DNA of 64,000 bases, taken from assembly GCF_000516985.1 (NCBI RefSeq), contig NW_006917091.1, forward strand, positions 6,549,521 to 6,613,520. Reading direction: 5' to 3'. The notes under the pieces were generated by a model. The model did not search any database. It was not told where the DNA came from and worked only from the letters and a program-made list of their open reading frames with translations. This document shows, one piece after another, positions 20,312-30,613 of this stretch. Origin of the DNA: Pestalotiopsis fici W106-1. Taxonomy: Eukaryota > Ascomycota > Sordariomycetes > Amphisphaeriales > Sporocadaceae. Position numbers and translations under genes: made by a program. Position 1 is the stretch's first letter. Each line of letters starts with the position of its first letter.

Positions 20312-22984
20312 CTACGTCGTTGACTGTCTGTGTTTAGTCCTGGGATGGCGGATCTTGTCCTTGACCATTTGCAACAAGCCTCCCAGACAGCCGCCATCTG
20401 ACGTGTATTCGCTCTTTTCCGGTTGTCTCTGGATGTAACCCACTGTGCCAGTTTCCAAGCTGTTGCTGTCATAGGATGCGCTAGAAACATCTCCGTGAGA
20501 TGCTTTCGGACTCTTCTCGCCTGTCGTACCGGAACCGAACCCTCCCAATTTTGAGACAGAGAGAAATTGGTACTCGTTTGCCACTTCTGGGTTGTTCTGT
20601 GTTGTTGGCTCAAATTCCCCATCCATTGGCTCGTCATTCTTTCTCTTACTAATGAGCGTTAGGTGTTCTTCTGTGATGAGAGCTGTGTCTGCCGACTCTT
20701 GATTATTTGTCTCTTGCCCTGGCTGCTCAGTTTCCATCTCCTTCACTGGGGACACTGGAAGTTTCTTGAGCAGGTCAGCGCCGCTTGAAGCAGACGGGAT
20801 TGCCTGTGTATGCACGCTGGTCCGACTTCTGTTGACAGATGCATATACAGCCATTTTATGCTGACCAGTCTGGAGGGATAATCGTGCATGTAACTCAGAC
20901 AGGCTTGTCTCGGTCCTTATTTCGATCGGCTTCAGGCGTTGGGTGCAGTAGGTTTCATCCTCCATGCATTTCTGGCTGGCGTCTTTGGTAAAGTGGAGAA
21001 ATTCCGACACTTCACATCTTCGGTCAGGGGACATTCGAAGCAGCTTGTCCTGCACAAAATCAAGGACCTCAGAAAGAAAATCCGAACAATTTGGCGTCTT
21101 TCTCAACAAGTTGAATTGCTGCAGAATAATCAGTCACACTGTGTCAGTCGGAGCGACTTGTGAAAACTCACCTCCTGCACACATCTCTTCATGATTGCTC
21201 TTCCTCCTTGGAGAGAAAATCGGTCCTGGGTCATATTGAAAAAGTTGTCCTCTTTGAATGTTGGCTGTGACTCTTGCATTCGTCGCTGACTGAACGCGGT
21301 GACTCCATCATATCCGAGCAGGTACCATGTCAGGTGTTCTAGCAGCACACAACCAAGGGACCACATGTCGTACTTTTGCGAAATGTGTCGGTCGAGATCG
21401 CATTCGGGAGCCCGATATGTTGCCGAGAATCCAGCGGGTTGAAATCTCTTTCGGCTCTCCAAGCTATGAAAACTGGCGAGACCAAAATCAGAGAGTTTGA
21501 ATGTACCCAGGTTGGAAGAGTCTTCATCATTGGGCGTGGCCTTGAACCACAAGATATTTTCTGGCTTCAAGTCGCCATGGGCCCCATATTTCTTGCGACC
21601 ATCTTGTGAATTGAATCCGGAATACTTCGCTGCCAGTGGGTCGAATTCACACTCGTGTATCAATGAAAGAGCAGAAGCCAATCCAGTCAATTGTGTCGCC
21701 AGCCATTTTCCGAGCCCGTGGTTCCCGGCCGGGGAATGATGCTGGGGGAATGACTGCTGCCAAAAGTCAAACAAGTTGCCGCCATCAGCCCATTCAAAGA
21801 CAAGATTGTATTCGTCTCGGTATTGAAAAGTGGTGAGTACTTGAATGATGTGGGAGTTCTTGTTATTGCCGAGTCTTTTTAGCGGTGCCACTTCTGCCTT
21901 AAAAGCTTCTTCTGTGCTAAATTTAAGCCTCTTGAGAGCTAGCCATGAGGTTGAGTCTTGATCCTACACAGTTGTTAGTAATGAAAAGCTTGTAATGACA
22001 TTGTTATTCTCTTACTCTCGATATCGACTTCCGGTGGGCCGGGTGCAGCTTGATCTTTGACACAGTTGCAAAGCCTCCATGGCGGTCTTCTCCATCGATC
22101 TTGGTAATCGGTAAAATGCTGTGAGCATTGAGGCGGTAGTGCATGATTTTGGCTTCTACATTGGTGCGCATTTCAAAGCATGGGCTGGAGAGTTGCCATT
22201 GGCATCGCGAGAAGGCTTCATGCTGATATGGGGACCAGCTTCTCGAAAACGAAACTAGGCGTAGACTGCCATCCGCATTTCGCCGTGCCAAGCGATGGTG
22301 TCCTCGATCGGTAGTATCGAGTGCCAGAGGAAGATCCCAATCGTAGAGGCCTTCTCTTAGTACTTCTTGGACAGCTGCTGTTTCTCTTATCAGTGCCAAT
22401 GTAGCAAAAATTCGTCTCCTGTTGGTCTTTGTCTCCTTTCCGTCGAGTGGAGATTTGCCTTCGTGGACGGAGCAGATTTGATGGGCAATGTCATTCGGGT
22501 CTTGGTCTCGGCCGAGGTTGACGGTCTTGAGCTCTCGGAGAACGGACTTGAGATTGACGATACGATCAATTTCATCGACTGGAACAAAACGCTTTTCTGT
22601 CGCCTCTTTTCCGGCTGAATCGACCATTGCCATCCGAAGACAGCGCTCGAGCCCGTCAGGTGCACGAAGCTCTGGCTCAGCTGCTGTTGAGTCCTCATCC
22701 AGTGCATCGTCACTTGCTTGTTTCGACCCAATACCACCACCAATGTACTGTAAATCATCTTCCACTGCCAGGTTCTCGTCATAATCGTGGGATGATTGGT
22801 GAGTAGCTGCCGTGCTGTGGGCCAGTTGCTTCGCGTATCCCCCGTCGCCAACAATGCTGCTATGAGCAGCAGAATTCGCGGTTTTGGTCCGTTCAGGAGC
22901 TAAATCCGCCCTGGAAAGCTCATTTTGGGTGTGCCATGGTATGACTGGTGGAGTTGGTGCCTCAGCTGACGCCTCGTACTCCAT
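20312..22984 (-). CDS. Fungal protein kinase, paralogue 2, with C-terminal extension
   Basis: Exons 22984-22016, 21963-21172 and 21118-20312 on the minus strand (introns of 52 and 53 nt) encode 855 residues. Layout: a disordered acidic N-terminus, a helical domain (RFVPVDEIDRIVNLKSVL, RRRIFATLALIRETAAV) matching kinase 1, and a kinase domain with ALKRL (ATP-binding Lys), HGDLKPENILW, LSDFGLA, YRAPECD and YDMWSLGC. The glycine loop is weak (GEDRHGGFATV). The DFG is canonical, unlike kinase 1. After the kinase domain there is a tail of about 230 residues, Ser/Glu-rich, ending in a Gly-rich and basic patch (DGGCLGGLLQMVKDKIRH). Kinase 1 lacks this tail. Probably an active Ser/Thr kinase; partner and substrate unknown. 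The small gene B is upstream on the other strand. Confidence 0.87.
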
Positions 22985-23948
22985 TGCAACGAGTCAAGGC
23001 TCTCGATCTCACTCTCTGTCTACTTCGCCGTTGTGACTGGGTGGAGATCGTTGGGCTGGAAGAGAACGAAACGCGCGAGGTAACAAATTATGGCCACCGG
23101 GTGGATCAGCACAGCATTTTAGATATAATCTAATCAAGTCCTACCTGTGTCTCGCTCTGAATAAAGCAGTGAGTGGGTGTCCAGATGCTCACGACTCAAA
23201 GCCTCTTCCACGGGCTGTGTTTCTCTACTTGCAGAAGGTCAATACACCTTGCGGCCAGCTTTGCGCCTTCTTACCCAACATAATGCGGTCTAAGAGGTAG
23301 GCTTAGTCTTTGAGGAGAGTGATGTGGCAGGACCTATGCAAAGAGCCCAAGGGGCTGAGTACCCGCTACACCGGGAGCCTTATCCCAAGGTGCAATAGAC
23401 TCATGTGGGCTGACACTTAGGAGAACTGGTGTCGGCTCACCTATTTAATAGTACCTAAACCTCTCGTTGGGTAAAGGCTGAATTCGACTGCAGCTGGGGT
23501 CTTCCTCACCGAAAGAGCGAGCTGCAGCTACATGATGCTCGATATTGAGCCCTCGCCCCCACCCTCCATTAGCTGTCGAGGTTGTTATACACAGTCATTG
23601 GGCAACCACCTACATGTACAGGTTGCCTTGCCGAGTCATGGTTCGCCAGTTCGCACACACAAAGCTGCTGATTCTTTGGGCCAGAACGAAGTGTAAAAAG
23701 TTCCACGTCAGTTTCACGAATCGGGATCACGACGCGGTGTCACACCAAAGTCGCCTGGCGTAATTTACAGACACGATACTCACCGAATTCTAACCCTATA
23801 CACATCCCCATTTAAGTAGAGTGGGATCTGCGTCGAACTTCATGATGACATTAGCTAGATATTTAGATAAGCAGATGTATTGAAATATTCCACTCACGGC
23901 ATTAACAAGACGTCTTCTTTGACATTCTTTAAAAGTAATTGCGGTAAA
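22985..23948. other. Divergent promoter region of kinase 2 and small gene B
   Basis: About 960 bp separate the two divergent 5' ends. No gene, tRNA or repeat is supported. Confidence 0.45.
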
Positions 23949-24331
23949 ATGCCTGAGAAGACTTTGCACTCCAAGCATGTCAGTCCTACGAATCTATCAA
24001 TAGCCCTGTCGGAGCTCGTGGGCGACTTCAGCGTCGAGGTAATTGATGATCCATCAAGCAAGCTTCTTTCCCCCCTTCATTATCGTACTAACTTCTCTCG
24101 CAGCTCCGACGGAATGTATACAGCATACAATCTGCCAAGGATTTTGACATGGTAAGCCTCATTCACACAGTCAACATTTCACATGTGGGAGAATCCTGAT
24201 ATTGATTTCTTACTCCTCTTCCCCAGGACGTGCTACTCCAGACTTGCCGAAGAGTGCGGTCTAATGCGACAACACGGGACCAGGATATAGAGGACCAGAC
24301 ATCGCTTGCTCCGTTCGTAGCATTGCGTTGA
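23949..24331 (+). CDS. Small three-exon gene, 80 residues, paralogue B
   Basis: Three exons, 23949-24038, 24104-24151 and 24227-24331, with phase-0 introns of 65 nt (branch TACTAAC, polypyrimidine tract, CGCAG) and 75 nt (GTAAGC donor). The product starts MPEKTLHSKHVSPTNLSIAL, has a VGDFSVE end to exon 1, LRRNVYSIQ in exon 2 and a polar C-terminal tail with TTRDQDIEDQ. There is no signal peptide or membrane helix. Exon 2 is 16 codons, as in small gene A, and the residues around both introns match (Glu before intron 1, Arg at position 4 and an aromatic at position 7 of exon 2, Asp at the start of exon 3). I do not recognise the family. The clean splice signals make a real gene likely despite its size. 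Confidence 0.62.
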
Positions 24332-24948
24332 TGCTGATATTATTCTACGGGAGACAACGCACAATATTGTTCGCAGCGAATATCATGGACGGTCAGGGGA
24401 TACATGGAATGGAGTAGTCTTGTTTTTTTTTTTTTTTTTTTTTTTTAATGATCATGTGCACACGATAATGAATGATAGAAGATAGATCTTTAATGATGCA
24501 TCTACTTACCGAAACGCCCGGTCATCACGTGTGGCTCTCCTAAGGCTTGGGCACAATGCAAGCTCGCTATTACCGCTATGAACATTTATATACCCCTCTA
24601 GTAATACATCAGGCCAGCCCAAAGAGCACAAGTCAGAGGCAGAAACAGAAGTTGGTATATCATTGCTTGCGCCACAATCGTATCGCTTCGTAAAGAGTCT
24701 TGACAGACCCATCGGACGCTGACTCGAAACAAATGCTCATAAGAAGAGAAGGCCCTGCACAGGTATCCAGTCGTTGATGCAGAGGACCTGATTGTACTGA
24801 AGTCCAATATAAAGTCGACCAAGAAAAAAGCACGGTTTCCCCCACTCGAAACGCCATTATGAAATTGACTCCAGGCCATGAGACTGATTATTCCTTCGAA
24901 ATTATTTACCCGCCATTTCTGCACCGTTTTTGAAAGTTCATAAGTTCG
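24332..24948. other. Spacer with long poly-T run
   Basis: It lies between small gene B and the 3' end of the AT-hook gene. It contains 24 consecutive T at 24423-24446 and nothing else recognised. Confidence 0.5.
24423..24446. repeat. Poly-T run of 24
   Basis: An uninterrupted T homopolymer about 90 bp after the stop of small gene B. Confidence 0.95.
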
Positions 24949-27780
24949 TCATGCCCATCGGGGTTGGCCCCGGTAAGTGTTGTTCATTGCCCCCTTGTTC
25001 AGCCCGGTCTGATCGTATGCTCCATTCGTCATGGTAGTCCCAGCATAAGCCGAGCTATTGTTTGATGCGCTGTTTGCCCGCTGTACATTACTATTTCCCA
25101 TGCTGTAAGACCCCGTGCCGCCCAGTCCCATGTTATTACCACTGGCGGAATCAAAGCTTTGAAGGTCGAATAAGCTATTGTCGGTGAAGGATGAGTAGGT
25201 GGATGCAACTCCCGCATGTGAAGTCGCAGGAGTCTGGCGAGAATTGACAAACGCTTGGGCCGTCACGCTGTTCGTCCGATAAGCGTTATCCATCGGAGAG
25301 GCAGAAGTTGTGCGTCGAGGCGCAAACCCCAGCGACGGGGATCCTCGAAACGTGTTGTCGTTACTCAAGAGCGGGGAATTGCTACTCTGTGTCCCATACT
25401 GGGGAGAATGCGCAACGTGGGACACAAGACCAGTTCCTGGAGAGCTTGTACTCGTATTCTGCGGCTGGCGCTGGTTTGTTGTGTAGGAACCTTGCTGCAC
25501 AATAAAGCCTGGGGTCTGCGATTGAGCGTAGTAGTTTGGAGTGTTTGTGCTTGCTCTATTCTGCTGCTGGGAAGGAAGCGTCGCCATTTGCGGTGTCTTG
25601 GAAATTTGAGGCGGGACCGGAGAGGCCGATTGTGTAGAATGATGCTGCGGAACCTGCCGCGACTGTTGACGTGCGCTGGCGGGTTGTTGGGCATTGTGCT
25701 GCCGGTTCTGTACGGACTGAAACCGCTCATAATGGGCTTCCAAGCCTTCCACAGGGGCAGAAGAAGTGTTCACGCTATTAGACACTTGTTGCTGGACTTG
25801 CTGCTGCGCTTGCTGCTGGCCAGAGTAGGCCTGAGTCTGGTGATCAGTATTGTTGGATAGCGAGGCAAAACGATCATAATGAGCCTGGAGACCTTCAGGC
25901 TGTGACCGTGCTTGTGTAGTGTCGTCAATCATCTGCGAGGACGTTTGATTCTGGGCATTCTCGGAAGATGTAACCGAAGAAAGTTCACCCGCTGCTCCTG
26001 TTGTACTTTTCCTCTTTGAAGTGCCAGCATTCGACTTGCGGGGCTTCTTAGCAGGTGGTGCAGCAGCTGACATGTCAGCCGTAGGTATAGCGTTGGACTG
26101 CCGTTGAGGCGTGTCCATGCCTAACCCAGAGGCAAGTGGTAACCCTGAAGAATTGGTTTGCAGGTGAGAAGTGGCAGGGTCATTAGTCCCAGCGTAATCT
26201 GCACTCTTAGCAGGTGGCTTATTGTTTTGACGTTTCCGCTTGGCGCCAGTAATGGAAGATTCCTTCACTTGGGGTGTTACTGAGTTGATCGGTTGGGGCA
26301 TTTCTGCATCCATGTTCTGTATCTGTCTCGGTACATGAATACCCTCAGCATTTCCATTGCTGCCATTAACGCCCGTCTGGACAGGTCCGGGGTTTCTCGT
26401 GGCCGCTAGTGGCAACGTTGGAGGGGGTATATATGATGTGCTGGTTCCTACTTGTGCCGATTGTGGTAGTTGAGTGGCAGAGGCGGCAGAGGCATTTGCG
26501 GCTTTCTTGCCAGTTTTGGGCTTCTTCTTGCCCTCAACAGGTGCTGTGGGAGTCGACTCGACGTTCAATGCCGGCTGAAAGGTGCTGGTCGTGGTGGGAG
26601 CTGCACCAGCCCCAACTTCAGCTTGTTGTGGTGTATTCTGAAGGTTTGGGTCCTTAGCTTTGTTCTTCGACCCCTTCGGCCTACCACGCTTTTTGACTGA
26701 TGTGACTGGTGTTGATGCTGGGTTTATAGATGTAAAACCGGATGGGCCACCAGTCCCTGGCATGGCATTGGAGGCCCCAGCATTCTGCGGAGGCGTCTGT
26801 AGCAAAGATAGAACACGATCCTCCACACTCTCGCCTTGTCTGCTCACGTCGAGGACGCTGTCATTCACATCTTCCCAGCCTTCGTCATCTCCAGGTTGGT
26901 CACCGTCCTGGCCACTCAAACCAGTTCCATCGGGGCCTCTGTTATTCTTCTTAATGCCCTTGTCTTTTCTGGCTTTGGTTGCCTTGCTGCCCTTTGGGCG
27001 GCCTCTCGGTCGTTTAGCCGGAGCGGATGGCTGGTCATTGGGCATACGCGGGCGGTCAAGGTCTGGAAATATTTCCGAAAGCCAACCTACAAACAGGTTT
27101 CCTGGGCCGTTCGCATCACCACTGTCTGGGAATTTTCCACTTGGGGGAGGCGGCGCATCTGGAATGCCGCCGAAAAAAGCTAGAGCCTTGCATATCTGGT
27201 TCACAATATTGTCATGAGGGAGGGTGCGAAGAAGTGTGAGTAGACGCGCTTGCTCTGTCTTGACCTCCTCGGGGGTGAGCTGAGTGGTACGTGGAGGAAG
27301 AAGTGGTGGTGCAGCAGCCTCTTCTTCGGGTTCCTTGAGCGTCTTTGTTCGGGCATAGTTGGCCCTCCTGTGATGCGATACGTAATGATCAGTCTCTGCC
27401 ATCTTGGCCTGGAGAGCAGTGTTTTCGCTGCTGCGCTTGGCGGCATCATATCTAGCCTGGCTTTCGCTTGTGTTGGATATGTCCATATGCATGACTCGGA
27501 AGTTTCCCTTCTTTTCATCCGTCTTGCCTTTCAGCTTGCTGGGGATGGGATTCCTAACGCGGCCGTCGCGCTGCACGCCATTGGCATTTCTCATGTCCAG
27601 GCGAAGACCGGGATGGAGTAGCCCGTCTGGACCAGGCGCGGAAGAGCCATTAGGAGTGGTAATGAGCTGCTGTGGATGGTTCGCTAGATGTGGACTGGCA
27701 GATGAGGAGTCTGGTGCGTGTGCATGTGCATGATCAGAAACAGCTGGAGCAGCTGGCATTGAGTTTGAGGCGGTCGCCAT
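24949..27780 (-). CDS. AT-hook chromatin-associated protein
   Basis: One exon encodes 943 residues, mostly disordered and rich in Ser, Gln, Asn and Pro. Two clear AT hooks, KRPRGRPKGSK near residue 256 and KKRGRPKGSKNK near residue 363, bind the minor groove of AT-rich DNA; a third basic patch (KKPRKSNAGTSKRK) is weaker. Between residues 100 and 240 there is a more ordered region with EEVKTEQARLLTLLRTLPHD and an FVGWLSEIFPD segment, probably the conserved core. A duplicated motif EGLxAHYxRFxS occurs twice within about 50 residues in the Gln-rich C-terminal half. The protein is likely nuclear and acts in chromatin or transcription. The partner is unknown. The start is the first ATG of the open frame, with context GTCGCCATGGCG on the coding strand rendered as MATASNS. 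Confidence 0.85.
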   Translation of the reverse strand: MATASNSMPAAPAVSDHAHAHAPDSSSASPHLANHPQQLITTPNGSSAPGPDGLLHPGLRLDMRNANGVQRDGRVRNPIPSKLKGKTDEKKGNFRVMHMDISNTSESQARYDAAKRSSENTALQAKMAETDHYVSHHRRANYARTKTLKEPEEEAAAPPLLPPRTTQLTPEEVKTEQARLLTLLRTLPHDNIVNQICKALAFFGGIPDAPPPPSGKFPDSGDANGPGNLFVGWLSEIFPDLDRPRMPNDQPSAPAKRPRGRPKGSKATKARKDKGIKKNNRGPDGTGLSGQDGDQPGDDEGWEDVNDSVLDVSRQGESVEDRVLSLLQTPPQNAGASNAMPGTGGPSGFTSINPASTPVTSVKKRGRPKGSKNKAKDPNLQNTPQQAEVGAGAAPTTTSTFQPALNVESTPTAPVEGKKKPKTGKKAANASAASATQLPQSAQVGTSTSYIPPPTLPLAATRNPGPVQTGVNGSNGNAEGIHVPRQIQNMDAEMPQPINSVTPQVKESSITGAKRKRQNNKPPAKSADYAGTNDPATSHLQTNSSGLPLASGLGMDTPQRQSNAIPTADMSAAAPPAKKPRKSNAGTSKRKSTTGAAGELSSVTSSENAQNQTSSQMIDDTTQARSQPEGLQAHYDRFASLSNNTDHQTQAYSGQQQAQQQVQQQVSNSVNTSSAPVEGLEAHYERFQSVQNRQHNAQQPASARQQSRQVPQHHSTQSASPVPPQISKTPQMATLPSQQQNRASTNTPNYYAQSQTPGFIVQQGSYTTNQRQPQNTSTSSPGTGLVSHVAHSPQYGTQSSNSPLLSNDNTFRGSPSLGFAPRRTTSASPMDNAYRTNSVTAQAFVNSRQTPATSHAGVASTYSSFTDNSLFDLQSFDSASGNNMGLGGTGSYSMGNSNVQRANSASNNSSAYAGTTMTNGAYDQTGLNKGAMNNTYRGQPRWA

Positions 27781-29077
27781 CTGATCCTTTCGCAGCGGTG
27801 CTCAAGCCATACAGTTTGAAGCTGTTCTATATAGAAGTGCCGCCGGGAATGGGCTGACTTCTTGGACTGTGTTCTTTTAAGACGTCGTCATGTTCGAAGT
27901 TGCAAAGCACTGTTGATTGTGGGTTCTGTGCTAAGCCGCGTTCTAGGACGATCCGGGCCCGAAGTTCGTCGCGTTCAAACAACCCCCAACAGAGGGACAG
28001 AATGGCTCTTTTCGAGGTTTTTGGGTATTTGAGGAGACGATATGTGCCCCCGTCGGCCGTGTGCTTGAACTGGGCAACAACCAATGTTGACGTCGTGTGT
28101 CGCGACTACAGGAGGGGTCGCGCAATGTGGTCGCAGTAGTGGTCGTGTCGCTACTGTTTGATTCTCGGCGCGGATTTACGAAGAGGGCTCAGATATTACG
28201 AGTGAAGTCAAATTTGAGGGAGATGGCTTCGAGGCTGTCGTCGGAATTAATTCGAGGTATGATTCGAGATGACACGATGTTGCTGAATGTCCGGCTGCAA
28301 TCATCACCGACAGACGGTGGTTGACCTTTGGGGGTTCGTGTACCACTTCCCGAACTAGTCTAGTTAAGAGAGGCAGGATGGCTAGCGCGTGGCACGTCTC
28401 AAGCTAACGTTCACAGCTTATATTTGTACTCGTCTGAGCGCCAAATGACAGCGTCATTTCAAGAGTTTTCACTTATTGAATTTCTTTCAATGGAGGTCCT
28501 TTCAATTTACATATGCACTTGTTGATTTCCAGTGCATAAAGGAGGTGAGCTATGTATTTGGTCCTCATGGCGTTGCCGCAACTATGCTCGTACCTGGTAT
28601 CGAACTACCGGCTAAGGCCCAAAACTACGCCCAACTTGGAACCAACAACAATTAAATTGATGCTTCACTCAGGTACGACGTCAATAGTACTCGACGCCAA
28701 ATCGCAAGCCATTATAGGCCTGGAATCTGATTTCATAGAATCTATTCATAGATGGTGATAAAATCATCAAGCGCCTTACATTTTCAAAAAGTTTCTCTCG
28801 TATAATGTAAAGGAAAATAATCTTATGAATTGCAACTGTCTTCTACGACACTACGGCTCAGACCTCGAGAAATATGATGGCTGGGGTCTTTCGTAACGAC
28901 TAGCGAGTGTTTCTACCTGAGCGATCCCGCTATGGACTGGGGGATTCAGCGGGGAGCTTGTAGCTAGCCCGCCAATCACAGGGGCGCGTGTACTCAGCCG
29001 ATCAACGTCAGTCGCTCCCACTTCGAGAGCCCGCAGCAGCTCGACCAAGGCAATCATCCCTATAACATCATGCAGCC
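27781..29077. other. Divergent promoter region of the AT-hook gene and VMA5
   Basis: About 1.3 kb between two divergent 5' ends. A TGACGTC half-palindrome occurs near 28087. No gene is supported. Confidence 0.45.
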
Positions 29078-30282
29078 ATGACCACAAAATACATCTTCAT
29101 CTCGCTTCCCGAGGACGCGGGCGAAGGCCTCAAGCCAGCCGTTGGCGACAACGGAACCGTCCTGCCCTTCCAGATCCCCAACTTCAAAATCGGCACCCTC
29201 GACGCCCTTGTCCAGCAGGCAGATGACCTGACCAAGCTCGAGGCGGCCTGCGAGGGCCTCGTCTCCCGCGTGTCCGACTCGCTCAAGACGCTGTTGGATG
29301 GAAATGAGGATAAGATCAACCAGCAGAAGACCGTCAATGACAGTATGTCTCCTTGTTTCTTTCCCTCCCTTGCTGAGCTCCGGTGTTAACCATATGTGCC
29401 GCAAAAGAGCCGACTGATAACTACCTGCGGAGCTTCTCCTGGAACAAAGTACGATACCGAGCCGACAAGCCCATTGCCGAGCTGGTTGATAGTTTGCAAA
29501 AGGAGATGGTCACGATCGATAACGATCTGAAGGGCAAGCTCAACCAATACAACGGAGTCAAGAACAACTTGGCGACTCTTGAAAGAAAGCAGACTGGCAA
29601 CTTGGCCACCAAGTCGCTCACGCCCATCGTGGACCCGTCGGTCCTCATCACGGACTCCGAGTATCTCGAGACGCACCTCATCGCCGTGCCTACAAATGTC
29701 AAGAAAGACTTCTTAAAGACCTATGAAAACATCTCGCCCATGGTTGTACCTCGGTCCGCTTATGAAGTTGCCAAGGACGACGAATTCACCCTGTTTGCTA
29801 CCACAACGTTTAAGAAGCACAGCAGCGAGTTCCAGCAAAAGTGCCGCGAGAACAAGTGGACCCCGAGACCCTACAAGTATGTCGAGGGCGGTAAGGAGGA
29901 GGAGAAGCGTGAATTTGAGCGTGTGCAAAAGGAAGAGAAGAAGGTCTGGGGAGAGGCGCTCCGACTTTCGCGCACTGGCTGGTCGGAGAGCGTCATGATC
30001 TGGGCTCACCTGATGGCACTGCGCGTCTTCGTCGAGAGTGTGCTTCGTTACGGTCTTCCGCTAGAGTACACGCCAAACGTGATCGTGACAACGTCCAAAG
30101 CATCTCAGAAAGTCAAGGACTCGCTGGATAAGACCTTCTCTCATCTTGGTGGCAATGCATTCGGACGAGACAAGCGCGGCAGAATTACCAAGGACGATGC
30201 GGCACTTTCTTCGGAGATGGCAGCGGCAGGATTTGGCGAGAACGAGTACACGGCATATGTGTATTATGAGATTGAGCTATAG
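29078..30282 (+). CDS. VMA5: V-type proton ATPase subunit C
   Basis: Exons 29078-29342 and 29408-30282 (65-nt intron) encode 379 residues, close to the usual 380-390. It starts MTTKYIFISLPEDAG, typical of the family, and continues with WNKVRYRADKPIAELVD, the conserved NLATLERKQTGNLATKSL block, SRTGWSESVMIWAHLMALRVFVESVLRYGLP and a C-terminus ending AAYVYYEI-like (TAYVYYEIEL). Subunit C is the clamp between the V1 ATPase head, its peripheral stators and the membrane V0 sector; its release separates V1 from V0 when glucose is low. It acts on vacuole and endosome membranes. The gene looks intact and is single-intron. Confidence 0.97.
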
Positions 30283-30613
30283 ATTTGAAATGGGGGAGAA
30301 GACAGCATGCGAAATTGCAGGGTCTAAGTAGTACCTATAAATGGACCTGTCTTGAACATATACCTGTCCACGCTACGTCCTTGATTCTGTGATGCTCGAG
30401 CAACTGTACCCACCCAAAGTGCTCCAAACATGTTTTGATGTTCTGGCACTTGACAGAGCACAAAGTACGTCGCTAACCAAGAGTCGTAGACTTGTTTTTG
30501 ATTTCATGATGAAAAAGAGGTGGCCATCTATTGATCCATATCCGAACCTATCTAAAGTAACATATGAACAACCCAAATGCTAAATCGAAAGACCCCCGAC
30601 AATGTTCAAGCGC
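30283..30613. other. Convergent 3' spacer of VMA5 and APS kinase
   Basis: About 330 bp between two stop codons. It presumably holds both 3' untranslated regions. Nothing else is seen. Confidence 0.45.
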
